From assembly GCA_001897535.1 (NCBI GenBank), contig MKTC01000028.1:1-64000 (forward strand): a stretch of DNA of 64,000 bases. The letters are read 5' to 3'. The first letter of the stretch is position 1; each line of letters starts with the position of its first letter. The position numbers and the translations under genes are program-made. This document shows positions 1-9,069 of this stretch, piece by piece. The notes beneath the pieces were generated by a model that worked only from the letters and a program-made list of their open reading frames with translations, did no database searches and had not been told where the DNA came from. The stretch comes from Bacteroidetes bacterium 37-13. Its GTDB lineage: Bacteria; Bacteroidota; Bacteroidia; Chitinophagales; LD1.

Positions 1-3000
1 ACCAATGAGCCTAAGTTCACTCCTAAGCTATTGCCTTCTTCTACAGTTAATACTGTGTTCTCTGCTACAGGCGGATTGTTGGCTGGGTTAACATTAATGT
101 AAACAGTCGCTGTATCACAAAGTACCGGAGCTGGAGTTCCTTTATCACAAGCTACATATTTAAAGCTGTCTGTGCCGTGATAAAGTGGATTAGGAGTATA
201 AGTAATTGTTCCGTTTGTGTTTACTGTAACTGTTCCATGATTTGGTGTAGTAAGTGGAGAAATTGTAAGTGTATCTCCTAAATCAGGATCTGAATCATTA
301 TTTCTAACATTTCCAACAACTGTAGTTCCTTCATTTGTAGTGAAAGTATCATTCACCGCAACCGGAGGATCATTTACCGGAGTTACGTTAATCTTAATTT
401 TGGCAGTATCGCACAAGAATGGATTTCCATTATCGCAAACAATTACGCAAATAGAATCTAAACCATTGTAGTTTACATTCGGTGTGTAAGTTAAGCAAAG
501 TGTTCTTGGAATAAGTGGGTTATTCACCGTTGGGTTTGAAACCACACCATTTACCGGATTTCCACAAATAATTGCATTATGCGATTGTGAGGAAATTTCA
601 GGATCTGTAATTGGCAGACAAACCGTAATAGGACATTCTTCGCAAGTGGTTATTAAAGTATCAGGAATATGTGGTTTATCATTTACAGGAAGAACTGTGA
701 TGGTAACAACCGCAGTATCACACATTACCGGAGCAGGAACTCCTTTATCACATGCTACATACTTAAAGCTATCAACTCCTGTAAAGTTCAAATTTGGAAC
801 ATATACTATTGAACCATTGCTTGCAACTGTTACAGTTCCGTTTGCAGGATTTGTAAGTTGGGTAATGCTTAATGTATCTGTTGGGTCCGGATCAGAATCA
901 TTGCTTCTAATATTTTTTGAAAGTGGAGTGTCTTCATTAGTAGTGTAATTGTCATTTACCGCAACTGGAGGATGATTAACCGGAGTTACATTTATCCTAA
1001 CTTTTGAAGTATCACATAAAGCAGGATTTCCATTGTCACAAATAATTAAGCACACACTATCTATACCTCTGAAATTTGTATTCGGATTGTATGTTAAACA
1101 TACTGTTCTTGGCATCAACGGATTATTCACTAATGGACCAACAGAAATTGTTCCATTAGTTGGATTGCCGCAAACATTCACACTATAAGTTTCTAATGCC
1201 ACATCTCTGTCGCTAATTGGTAAGCAAACAGTAATAGGACATTCTTGGCAAGTTGTAACTGTTGTATCTGGAACATGTGGCGGTTGATTGGTTCTAGGTA
1301 CATTTATTCTCACTACCGCAGTATCGCAATAAACCGGAGCAGGAATTCCTTTGTCGCAAACACGATAAATAAAGCTATCAACACCGTAGAACAAAGTATC
1401 TGGTTTATAGCTAAATGTTCCATTACTGTTTACTGTAACTGTGCCATGAGCCGGAGTAGTTATTTGTGTAACTGCCAAAGTATCGCCATAAACAGCATCA
1501 ATATCACTATCGTTAGTTCTGATATTGCCATTTACAGTTGTGCTTTCCGGTGTAGTGTAATTATCATCAACTGCAACCGGTGGGTGGTTTACTGGAGTTA
1601 CATTTATCTTAATTTTTGAAGTATCGCAAAGTATCGGATTACCGTTATCGCAGATGATAATACAAATACTATCTGTTCCTCTAAAGTTATTATTTGGCTT
1701 ATAGGTCATGCAAACTCTTCTCGGAATAATCGGATTGTTTACAATAGGGCCAACAGAAATAATTCCATTCACTGGACTTCCACAAACATTCACACTGTAA
1801 TTTTCAATTGCTACATCTCTATCTGTAATTGGCAAGCAGAAATTTACAGGAGTATCTTGTGGCGTGGTAATTGTTGTATCAGGTACGTGAGGCGGTTGAT
1901 TAACCGGAGTTACATTGATAAATACATAAGCAGTATCACACATTACCGGAGAACCACTATTACAAACTTGGTAACGGAAAGTATCTTTTCCTACATATTG
2001 TGTAGTTGGCGTATAAGTGAATGTGCCGTTTGGATTTAAAACTAAAGTGCCATGATTTACATTATCAACCGGAGTTGGATTTACGGTTAAAGTTGTTCCA
2101 AGTGGATCGTTATCGTTCACCAATACTGTAGTTCCATTAAGTGTTTGATCCTGCGGAATGGTAAATGAATCGTTTCTTGCAATTGGCGGCAATGCTACAC
2201 AACGGTAATCGAAAACAGCTACTGCTGTATCGCACATCACCGGAGAACCTGAATTGCAGATTACATAAGCAATACTATCTATACCATTGAAGTTTACAGG
2301 TGGCTGGTAACGGAAATCTCCATTTGAATTAACATTCAACATAATACCGCTATAAGGTCCAAACACCAATGGGGTATTTAAACTGATTGGGTAAATTGTT
2401 GTATTGATATCGTTGGTTAATAAGTTTCCTTTTATAGTTGTATCTAAACAAGAAACAAAAATGTCATCAACCGCAATCGGAGCACAACCTTGAACTGCAG
2501 CAATAGTTGATGCAGGAGTACTATTACAATTATTTACTGAAACAACAACTGTGTAAGTTCCACTCATGGCAACTTGTGCTGGAGTACGAACAATATTTTG
2601 TGTTGAAGCGGTGAAACCTCCCGGCCCAGTCCAAGCATAAGTTACTCCCGGAATAAGAGAGGCATTTATTTTTAATGAATCGCCATAACAAATCGGACCA
2701 TTATTGCTCACTGTTGGAGGAACTGGCTTAGTTGGGTCTGTAAGCAATACGTTTGAAGGAGAAGTTAAAGAGCTACAAGCTGTTGAAGTTAAAGTAACAA
2801 AGAAATTACCATAATTTCCTGCTCCAAGTCCGGAAAGAACTAACTCTCCGCTTCCATTAGCCGTAACGGTTTGCGGTGTTTGAGGCGTTCCACTTCTTGT
2901 GAAGTTTACTGTGTATTGGCTACCTGGTGTTAATCCTGTTAAAGTAATTGTTCCTTGCGTTCCACTACAAGTAGTTGGGTTTGACCCAAATGCAGAAATC

Positions 3001-6000
3001 ACAGATGGTCTTTGATTTACAAGCACTGTAACTGTTGCAGGTAAAGAAGGGCAATTGGCTACGGTAGCTACTACACTGTATGTGCCGCTCATCGCTACTG
3101 TTGAGTTTGCTCTGGTCGGGTTCTGTTGTGTTGAACTGAATGACGCTGGACCTGTCCAACTGTAAGTTGCGCCTGCTATATTGCTTGCAAATAATTTTAT
3201 CGTGTCGCTTGAGCATACAGGACTGTTGCTGCTTGCTGTTGGTGCTGCCGGTGTGCTTGGGTCTGTCAATACTACGTTTGCAGGGCTGCTTAATGAACTA
3301 CAGCCGTTGCTTGTTATCGTTACTACAAAATTACCATAAGTTCCTGCATTCAAGCCTGTGATTGTTACCTGTCCGCTGCCGTTGGCTGTTAAGCTTACCG
3401 GTGTTTGGTTCACTCCGTTTCTTTGGTAGCTTACTGTATATTGTGTGCCGCTTGTTAAGCCGCTTAAGGTTACGCTGCCGTTTGTGCCGCTACATGTAGT
3501 TGGATTGCTGCCGCTTGCGCTGCTGATATTCGGGCGTTGGTTTACGGTTAGCAACACAGAATCCGGAACAGAAATACATCCACCTACAGTTTTTCTAACC
3601 ACATAATAACCACCCATATTTATATTAGTGATTGTTCGAGTCGGGTTCTGAATACTTGAAGTAAAACCTGCCGGACCTGTCCAGCTATATGTGGCACCCG
3701 ATTGAGACGCTGTATTAAACAAAGCATTATCGCCAATACATATTGGATTAGGCGTAGCTGTTGTATTTGTTGGCGCTGCAATTTGAGTAATGGTTACAAA
3801 AGTAGAGGCCGTAGGCGATTGACATCCATCCACAACTTGGCTTACAGTATATGTACCTCCTGCTGCAAAAGTTACACCTACAATAGATGGACTTTGCAAT
3901 GTAGAACTAAAACTATTCGGTCCGCTCCATGCATAAGATGCACTTGGCGCTCCTGTTGCCGTTAAGTTAAGTGTTCCTCCGGCACAAACCGGGCTATTAT
4001 TTCCTGCGGTTGGTGCAGAAGGAATAGAATTTACTACAACTGTAACGCTTCCTGCATAAGATTTACAACCACTACCTGTTGAGGTTGCTGTAACATAATA
4101 TGTACCAGCAGCAGCCAATGTTACATTATTAATAGTTGGATTTTGTTGACTACTTGTAAAGCTATTTGGGCCACTCCATTCATAAGTTACACCAGAAGTT
4201 GGGGTGTTGGCAAATAAATTTAGTGTACTACCTATACATACCGGACCATTGCTTGTAGCAGTTGGAGTAACAACCGAAGGTGTTACTATGATATTTACAA
4301 CGGCTAATGTATCGCTGGCTCTGTTACAAGCATCGCCATTAATAATTCTACGATATAAAGTAACCCCATTTTTATTTACTGCCGGAGGGGAATAATTTTG
4401 CCCATTTGCACCCGGTATATTTTGCCAAGTTGCTGCACTATCAATACTTAATTGCCATTGGTATGAAGTAACTACTGGCACGCCACTCGGGTAAGCACCA
4501 GAAGTTCCATTAGTTTGATTTGTACCTCCTCTTTGGATTCCTGCAATTACAAATGAAGGAACAGAAGCCGTAATTGGAGCAGGTGTACCTCCACAAGTAA
4601 TAGTTTGGTTTGCCCCACTGGTAATACTATTTCCTATTAAATCAGGAGGATTAGCCATGCTAACTAATACTGGCTCACCAATAGAATTTCCTGATGATTT
4701 TGTACTTGTTAATGTACCTTGAGATAATGGAAAATTACTTGAATAGGTAGTAATTGGTAAGTAAATTCTGCAATCGCTAAATTTAATCCCTTTTTGACCA
4801 ATTGGATCTGTTTCATTTTGAGTTCCTCCTATATATGTACTATAAAGAAGTGAAGTACCATCTGACTTCAATTTAAAGAAAATCGCATCTTGGTTTGAAC
4901 CATCGTAACTATTAGTTTGCACAGGGTGATCAACCGCAGGAATATCTTTACTCCATGTATAACCCAACACATATACATCGTCATTTTTGTCCAAGTTCAA
5001 GCCCATCATATTTACCTCGGTGCTATTGCCTCCAAAGTAGGTTCCCCAAGTTGTGGCACTACCGTTTATTGGTAAAGAAGCAACATAAAAATCTGTATTA
5101 CCACTATAAGAAGTTTTGTATGCACCACTTGTAATATTTACGCTAGCCAAGCCGTTACTTGTTCCTCCAATTACAAACTGCGATTTTGTGCGATTAGTTT
5201 CCATACAAAGAATGGAAGTGCTAGCATTGCTGCTAGAATAAAAATATCTTGACCAAAGTGCGTTACCATTAGATGAATTTAAACGCATTAACCAACCATC
5301 CTGTGATCCGTTTTTACTTGTTTGACCCGATGGGTTGTTATATGATATACCTCCACTACCGTTGGTAAGCCCTCCTACTATAATGTTATTTGCATTATCT
5401 ATAACACAAATATTAAATCTATCAGTATTGCTACCTGTAGAGGTAAATTGCTTTGCCCATACTATGTTATTCAAATCGTTTGATATTCTTATGGCATAGC
5501 CATTATCATGACCTGTATTCGTAACATTAGTGCCATCAGGGGAGGTAGCTTGTGGGATATCACCGTTTGCGCCTGAACTTCGTTGAGTTACTCTACCAAC
5601 AGCTACTAAATCAAAATTACTGCCTCCTGTTGGCAACACACGCACATCAAAAAGTTGTAATCCCCAACTTCCAGACGCAGGACCAATAGTTCTTACTGCT
5701 GCACCGGTCCCATTTGGATGCACTTTAATAACAAAAGAAGCTTCTGCTGTATTTCTTTGAGTCCAACTTCCGGCTGGTACACCTGAACCATAAGTTTTAG
5801 CCAAGCCTCCGCCTTGCGGTCCTACAATATATAAATACCCATCTAAACCAAGTGTTAAGGCATAAGGATTATCGGTACCGCTTGCGCCTAAATAAGTTTG
5901 CCAAACTCTTGTTCCTGTGCCGCCCGGAGTTGCCGGTTCCAAATATTTTGAAATAAATAAATCTGTTCCACTATTTGTAGTTTGAAAAGCTCCTACTGTA

Positions 6001-6959
6001 ATTAAATTACCATTATAGCGACCTGTTGCATATATATTACCTGCCGCATCTACATCTATCGCGTGAAAGTGTGCATCATTTGAGCCATTGCCACTCACTA
6101 ATGTTGCCCAACGCAAAACTACAGGGTCAATTACTAAAGTTTGCGATTTATCGTAGTCCGGCACAATAAAAGCTACCACATTATTTTCAAGCAAATTATA
6201 TTTTACTGCTATTGGTGTTTGCTTTCCTTCTTTATCAATTAAAAAGCTAATTGGTGCAGGAATAGAAAACTCTCCAACAGTTGTGTTGAAAATCAATTCT
6301 CCTTCGCCTCCCAATTTAAGCCTGTCTATACCTTCAATTTGCAATTTTATTTTAGAGGTTTCACCACTCGGTCTCACAATAATGTCGTTTTCAAAATCGC
6401 CATTTGCATTAGTATAATAACGAACATCAATATTTGAATAAACATTACGATAAATCAATTCATTAAAGTTGCGCGCATTGGTTGCATGATTTTTTGCATC
6501 GCCCATTAAATAGTTGTAGTAATCGGGTTGCAATCCTTTTGGATCAATTGTGTTTTGCGTTGCTAAAGTTCCGCCTAAAAAGTTGTAGCGCCAGCCGTGT
6601 CCGCGAATTACAGGTTCTGCACCTAATTCTGATGCTTTTATTTTTCCTGCTTGCACTTGCTCTTGCTTTTCTAACCATTCAGCGTTTTCGGCAAGGCTAT
6701 TTTCATCAAATTTACCAACCAACATACCTTCCGGTGTGGCAAGCATTTGTGCTCCGGGCACATCTGCGCGGTAAAGAATATGTGCCGGCCATTGCCCTTT
6801 GTTTTCAATAAACTTAATGTGGCTTGATGCTTCTCTGTAAGATTTTTCAACCATTGCACGCTTATCAGCATTTGCAGTTGAGTTTGCACCTAATACTTGT
6901 ACTGTTGAAAACAGAAACATAGAAAGCAGCGCTATGGCTGCCAAATTCATTTGCTTCAT
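1..6959 (-). CDS. Giant secreted surface protein (DUF7948 + SBBP-like + Ig/PKD-like + cadherin-like repeats), C-terminus outside window
   Basis: I translated this gene directly from the minus strand. It stays open for about 2319 codons and runs off the window edge. It starts at the ATG at 6959 with a signal-peptide-like N-terminus (MKQMNLAAIALLSMFLFSTV). The first domain carries the FIENKGQWPAHILYRADVPG signature of DUF7948, roughly residues 50-260. An SBBP-like beta-propeller region follows (about 6180-4700, motifs such as YSTYIGG and LGYTW), then several Ig/PKD-like modules (about 4650-2500, motifs such as YAWSGP and GTYTV). The rest is cadherin-like repeats (about 2490-1, motifs PPVAVNDxYTT, NDSDPD, DSFKYVACDKG). 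By family, such proteins are outer-surface T9SS cargo used in adhesion or gliding. The expected C-terminal sorting domain would lie outside the window, so the T9SS assignment is inference. The repeats alternate in two types (see findings). No frameshift was seen between the N-terminal and edge-proximal reading frames. Confidence 0.85.
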   Translation of the reverse strand, partial: MKQMNLAAIALLSMFLFSTVQVLGANSTANADKRAMVEKSYREASSHIKFIENKGQWPAHILYRADVPGAQMLATPEGMLVGKFDENSLAENAEWLEKQEQVQAGKIKASELGAEPVIRGHGWRYNFLGGTLATQNTIDPKGLQPDYYNYLMGDAKNHATNARNFNELIYRNVYSNIDVRYYTNANGDFENDIIVRPSGETSKIKLQIEGIDRLKLGGEGELIFNTTVGEFSIPAPISFLIDKEGKQTPIAVKYNLLENNVVAFIVPDYDKSQTLVIDPVVLRWATLVSGNGSNDAHFHAIDVDAAGNIYATGRYNGNLITVGAFQTTNSGTDLFISKYLEPATPGGTGTRVWQTYLGASGTDNPYALTLGLDGYLYIVGPQGGGLAKTYGSGVPAGSWTQRNTAEASFVIKVHPNGTGAAVRTIGPASGSWGLQLFDVRVLPTGGSNFDLVAVGRVTQRSSGANGDIPQATSPDGTNVTNTGHDNGYAIRISNDLNNIVWAKQFTSTGSNTDRFNICVIDNANNIIVGGLTNGSGGISYNNPSGQTSKNGSQDGWLMRLNSSNGNALWSRYFYSSSNASTSILCMETNRTKSQFVIGGTSNGLASVNITSGAYKTSYSGNTDFYVASLPINGSATTWGTYFGGNSTEVNMMGLNLDKNDDVYVLGYTWSKDIPAVDHPVQTNSYDGSNQDAIFFKLKSDGTSLLYSTYIGGTQNETDPIGQKGIKFSDCRIYLPITTYSSNFPLSQGTLTSTKSSGNSIGEPVLVSMANPPDLIGNSITSGANQTITCGGTPAPITASVPSFVIAGIQRGGTNQTNGTSGAYPSGVPVVTSYQWQLSIDSAATWQNIPGANGQNYSPPAVNKNGVTLYRRIINGDACNRASDTLAVVNIIVTPSVVTPTATSNGPVCIGSTLNLFANTPTSGVTYEWSGPNSFTSSQQNPTINNVTLAAAGTYYVTATSTGSGCKSYAGSVTVVVNSIPSAPTAGNNSPVCAGGTLNLTATGAPSASYAWSGPNSFSSTLQSPSIVGVTFAAGGTYTVSQVVDGCQSPTASTFVTITQIAAPTNTTATPNPICIGDNALFNTASQSGATYSWTGPAGFTSSIQNPTRTITNINMGGYYVVRKTVGGCISVPDSVLLTVNQRPNISSASGSNPTTCSGTNGSVTLSGLTSGTQYTVSYQRNGVNQTPVSLTANGSGQVTITGLNAGTYGNFVVTITSNGCSSLSSPANVVLTDPSTPAAPTASSNSPVCSSDTIKLFASNIAGATYSWTGPASFSSTQQNPTRANSTVAMSGTYSVVATVANCPSLPATVTVLVNQRPSVISAFGSNPTTCSGTQGTITLTGLTPGSQYTVNFTRSGTPQTPQTVTANGSGELVLSGLGAGNYGNFFVTLTSTACSSLTSPSNVLLTDPTKPVPPTVSNNGPICYGDSLKINASLIPGVTYAWTGPGGFTASTQNIVRTPAQVAMSGTYTVVVSVNNCNSTPASTIAAVQGCAPIAVDDIFVSCLDTTIKGNLLTNDINTTIYPISLNTPLVFGPYSGIMLNVNSNGDFRYQPPVNFNGIDSIAYVICNSGSPVMCDTAVAVFDYRCVALPPIARNDSFTIPQDQTLNGTTVLVNDNDPLGTTLTVNPTPVDNVNHGTLVLNPNGTFTYTPTTQYVGKDTFRYQVCNSGSPVMCDTAYVFINVTPVNQPPHVPDTTITTPQDTPVNFCLPITDRDVAIENYSVNVCGSPVNGIISVGPIVNNPIIPRRVCMTYKPNNNFRGTDSICIIICDNGNPILCDTSKIKINVTPVNHPPVAVDDNYTTPESTTVNGNIRTNDSDIDAVYGDTLAVTQITTPAHGTVTVNSNGTFSYKPDTLFYGVDSFIYRVCDKGIPAPVYCDTAVVRINVPRTNQPPHVPDTTVTTCQECPITVCLPISDRDVALETYSVNVCGNPTNGTISVGPLVNNPLMPRTVCLTYNPNTNFRGIDSVCLIICDNGNPALCDTSKVRINVTPVNHPPVAVNDNYTTNEDTPLSKNIRSNDSDPDPTDTLSITQLTNPANGTVTVASNGSIVYVPNLNFTGVDSFKYVACDKGVPAPVMCDTAVVTITVLPVNDKPHIPDTLITTCEECPITVCLPITDPEISSQSHNAIICGNPVNGVVSNPTVNNPLIPRTLCLTYTPNVNYNGLDSICVIVCDNGNPFLCDTAKIKINVTPVNDPPVAVNDTFTTNEGTTVVGNVRNNDSDPDLGDTLTISPLTTPNHGTVTVNTNGTITYTPNPLYHGTDSFKYVACDKGTPAPVLCDTATVYINVNPANNPPVAENTVLTVEEGNSLGVNLGSL

Positions 6960-7480
6960 ATTGGTATAATGTAAATTTCTTAATGCCATAAATTAGGAAG
7001 TATAAACTTTCGTGAAAGAATAACACTGTACTGACAATACTTTTCCGTACCAAACCTTAGTAGGCGTGTGAAGCAGATTTTGCTTACAATCATTCAATAA
7101 AAAACTGAATGTATAATTGTCCATTTGCAGAGAGTGTTTACAAAATTATCATTAAAGGGATCTTGTTTTATCGCAAAAAATCAAACAACACCAAATATAC
7201 TTTTAGATAATTTTTCGCAAATATAATGGAGGGAGTATGTTTTCATAATATTTTTATCATTAAATTATGAATAAGTTCAACTTTTATACCACTGCTAAAA
7301 CACACTAAAACATTAGCACTCAGCATATTTGTGTATATTATTTAGTTCGGTGGGTGGGTTTTAACCACACAAAAAACAGGTGCTGCATTAGGTAATTTTG
7401 TGCAAATAGAAATCTAACTATTCGCTCCAAGCTCAAAAAAAGAATATTTGTTCTAAAACATACAGAGCCTTATTACAAAC
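6960..7480. other. Gene-free stretch: long leader and promoter region between queD and the giant surface protein
   Basis: This 521-bp stretch has no credible gene. It contains the predicted promoter at 7192-7221 and, between promoter and ATG, a stem-loop at about 7086-7120 (ACAAT/ATTGT and CATTCA/TGAATG arms). A smaller AAGCA-gattt-TGCTT hairpin lies at about 7070-7084. The rest (7222-7480) is AT-rich, and I see nothing in it beyond a weak GTGG/CCAC inverted repeat near 7350. Confidence 0.6.
7192..7221 (-). promoter_or_regulatory. Predicted Bacteroidota-type promoter of the giant surface protein
   Basis: Read on the minus strand, TTTG (7221-7218) is followed after 18 nt by TATATTTG (7199-7192). 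This matches the phylum's -33 TTTG / -7 TAnnTTTG promoter. The inferred start would be near 7185, giving a leader of about 225 nt before the ATG at 6959. Confidence 0.55.
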
Positions 7481-7888
7481 TTAGGCAGGAAATTGAAAAT
7501 AGTTTCGTTCTGTTTCCCAAAGGCGCACAACCAATTCGTATTTAGCATCTAATTTGGCTCTTATTAAATTGTAAATAACAACCACAATATTTTCTCCGGT
7601 TGGGTTTAAGTCTTTAAACTCTTCGGTATCTAAATTTAAGTTTTTATGGTCGAAGCGGTTTAAAACTTCCTTGTTTATTATTTCGTTCAGTATTTTTAAA
7701 TCAATTAAATACCCTGTTTCTTTATCTACTTCGCCAATTACTTTTACTTCAATTTCGTAGTTATGTCCGTGCCAGTTTGGGTTATTGCAAAGCCCGAAAA
7801 TTTCATCGTTTTTTTCAAAACTCCAATCTTTTCGGTAAAGCCTGTGCGCTGCGTTAAAATGTGCTTTTCTAAAAACCGCTACTTTCAT
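7481..7888 (-). CDS. queD: 6-carboxytetrahydropterin synthase / 6-pyruvoyl-tetrahydropterin synthase family (QueD-like)
   Basis: This 135-residue protein matches the usual length of the QueD/PTPS family, which converts 7,8-dihydroneopterin triphosphate to a tetrahydropterin for queuosine or pterin synthesis. The zinc ligands are visible as His15 (HFNAAHRL) and His40/His42 (WHGHNY), with Cys34 just before them as the candidate catalytic cysteine. A DHKNLN motif and the C-terminal WETERNYF segment with its conserved glutamate are also present. It sits 34 bp downstream of the YicC-type gene on the same strand, so the two are probably co-transcribed. No other queuosine gene is in the window, so QueD and PTPS cannot be told apart from context. 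Confidence 0.88.
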   Translation of the reverse strand: MKVAVFRKAHFNAAHRLYRKDWSFEKNDEIFGLCNNPNWHGHNYEIEVKVIGEVDKETGYLIDLKILNEIINKEVLNRFDHKNLNLDTEEFKDLNPTGENIVVVIYNLIRAKLDAKYELVVRLWETERNYFQFPA

Positions 7889-7922
7889 TCTAATATCAAT
7901 TCAATTTTAAGACAAAGTGCAA

Positions 7923-8804
7923 TTACAGCACATTGTTCGATTGCTCTTTAATTTTCTCCAATTCATCTTTCATGTTCACCACAATTTTTTGTATGGCAGC
8001 ATCATTCGCTTTGGAGCCAACGGTGTTTATTTCTCTGCCAATTTCTTGTGCTATAAAATTGAGTTTTCTTCCTTTCATTTCGTCAGAACTGTCGGCTACG
8101 GCTTCTCTAAAATGGTCGCAGTGAGCGCGCAATCGCGTTAGTTCTTCGGTAATATCTAATTTTTCTAAGTAGTAAATTATTTCTTGCTCGTAGCGATTGG
8201 TATCAATTTTATCTTTCGGAATATAAAGTTCTACATTGTTGTAAAGCCGTTGGCGCATTTCGGCAGTTCTGCGTTTATCTTGTTCTTTTAAATGCGTTAC
8301 AAAATGTTCAATAATTCTAATTCTATCCAGCAAATCATCAACCAATAAACTACCTTCTTTTGCTCTAAACGCATCTAAATTTTCTATGGCGTTAAAAATG
8401 GTTTTTTCAATTAAAAGCCATTCTTCACTTTCTACTTCGTGCGGCACATCTTCGTACACATCGGGCAGGCGCAAAATTGCAGGAAGCACTTGCTCCATAG
8501 GCAAATTTAATTCTTTTGCTATAGCGTTTAATTCATTAAAATGAGCTTTCACAATGGCTTTGTTTAAGCGCATTCCGGCATTTTCTTTTTCTGAAACTAC
8601 GGTAACATAAACATCAACTTTCCCACGCTGAAGTTTAGTAGTAATTTGTTGGCGAAGTTGATGTTCATATTCGCGATAGCGCGAAGGCAACTTGGCACCC
8701 AAATCCATTCCCTTGCTGCTGTTTAGCGAGCGAACTTCAACCGTTACCGTTACATCGTTGGCAGTAGTAGCAGCTTTGCCAAAGCCTGTCATTGATTTTA
8801 GCAT
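7923..8804 (-). CDS. yicC: YicC/YloC family endoribonuclease
   Basis: The 293-residue product has the family hallmark start MLKSMTGFGKA and the C-terminal block with GREINTVGSKAND and VNMKDELEKIKEQ. The length is normal for YicC/YloC proteins, which are metal-dependent endoribonucleases acting in the cytoplasm. In many bacteria the gene lies beside gmk; here the downstream neighbour is queD, 34 bp away. The start at 8804 is supported by the conserved MTGFG motif directly behind it. The upstream region (8805-9069) carries a near-consensus TATATTTTG element but no clean -33 box, plus the 64-bp palindrome described separately. Confidence 0.9.
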   Translation of the reverse strand: MLKSMTGFGKAATTANDVTVTVEVRSLNSSKGMDLGAKLPSRYREYEHQLRQQITTKLQRGKVDVYVTVVSEKENAGMRLNKAIVKAHFNELNAIAKELNLPMEQVLPAILRLPDVYEDVPHEVESEEWLLIEKTIFNAIENLDAFRAKEGSLLVDDLLDRIRIIEHFVTHLKEQDKRRTAEMRQRLYNNVELYIPKDKIDTNRYEQEIIYYLEKLDITEELTRLRAHCDHFREAVADSSDEMKGRKLNFIAQEIGREINTVGSKANDAAIQKIVVNMKDELEKIKEQSNNVL

Positions 8805-8910
8805 ATAGCGAAAGTAGATAAACTTTTCCGTTTATTTATTACGCAAAATATAGTAGTAACAAATAAATTACTTGGATTTTTCACATACAAACTATGGACT
8901 ATATACATTT

Positions 8911-8974
8911 AATACCGATGTGATAGCCGTTTAGAACAATTTTATTGGTCTATTACGGATATCCTTTCGGTATT
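8911..8974. repeat. 64-bp dispersed palindromic repeat, copy 1
   Basis: The element starts AATACCGA and ends TCGGTATT, an 8-bp perfect terminal inverted repeat. Inside are paired arms GATA/TATC, CCGT/ACGG and CAAT/ATTG closing on a 3-nt loop, so the whole unit can fold as one long interrupted hairpin. A second copy of the same length, with about nine differences, lies at 36650-36713. It sits between the 3' end of lon and the start of yicC. I found no coding capacity in it. Confidence 0.8.
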
Positions 8975-9069
8975 AATCCTACATTAAGATTCACACACAC
9001 ATTAAAAACAACATGAAATATAAACTTCATACTGTTTACAACAGCATTTCCGAATATCTTATGTGGGTT

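Noticed and set aside
73..2200. CRISPR-like regular repeats
   Set aside because: The regular spacing comes from protein modules of about 300 bp inside one reading frame. There are no short identical repeats with unique spacers.
646..4395. Several plus-strand open frames of 60-124 codons across the first 4.4 kb
   Set aside because: They lie opposite a continuous minus-strand reading frame with clear domain repeats. Their products are Cys/Arg/Ser-rich shadow sequences without family motifs.
8911..8974. Integron attC site
   Set aside because: The palindrome lacks the conserved GTTRRRY and RYYYAAC core sites, and no integrase or cassette array is present.
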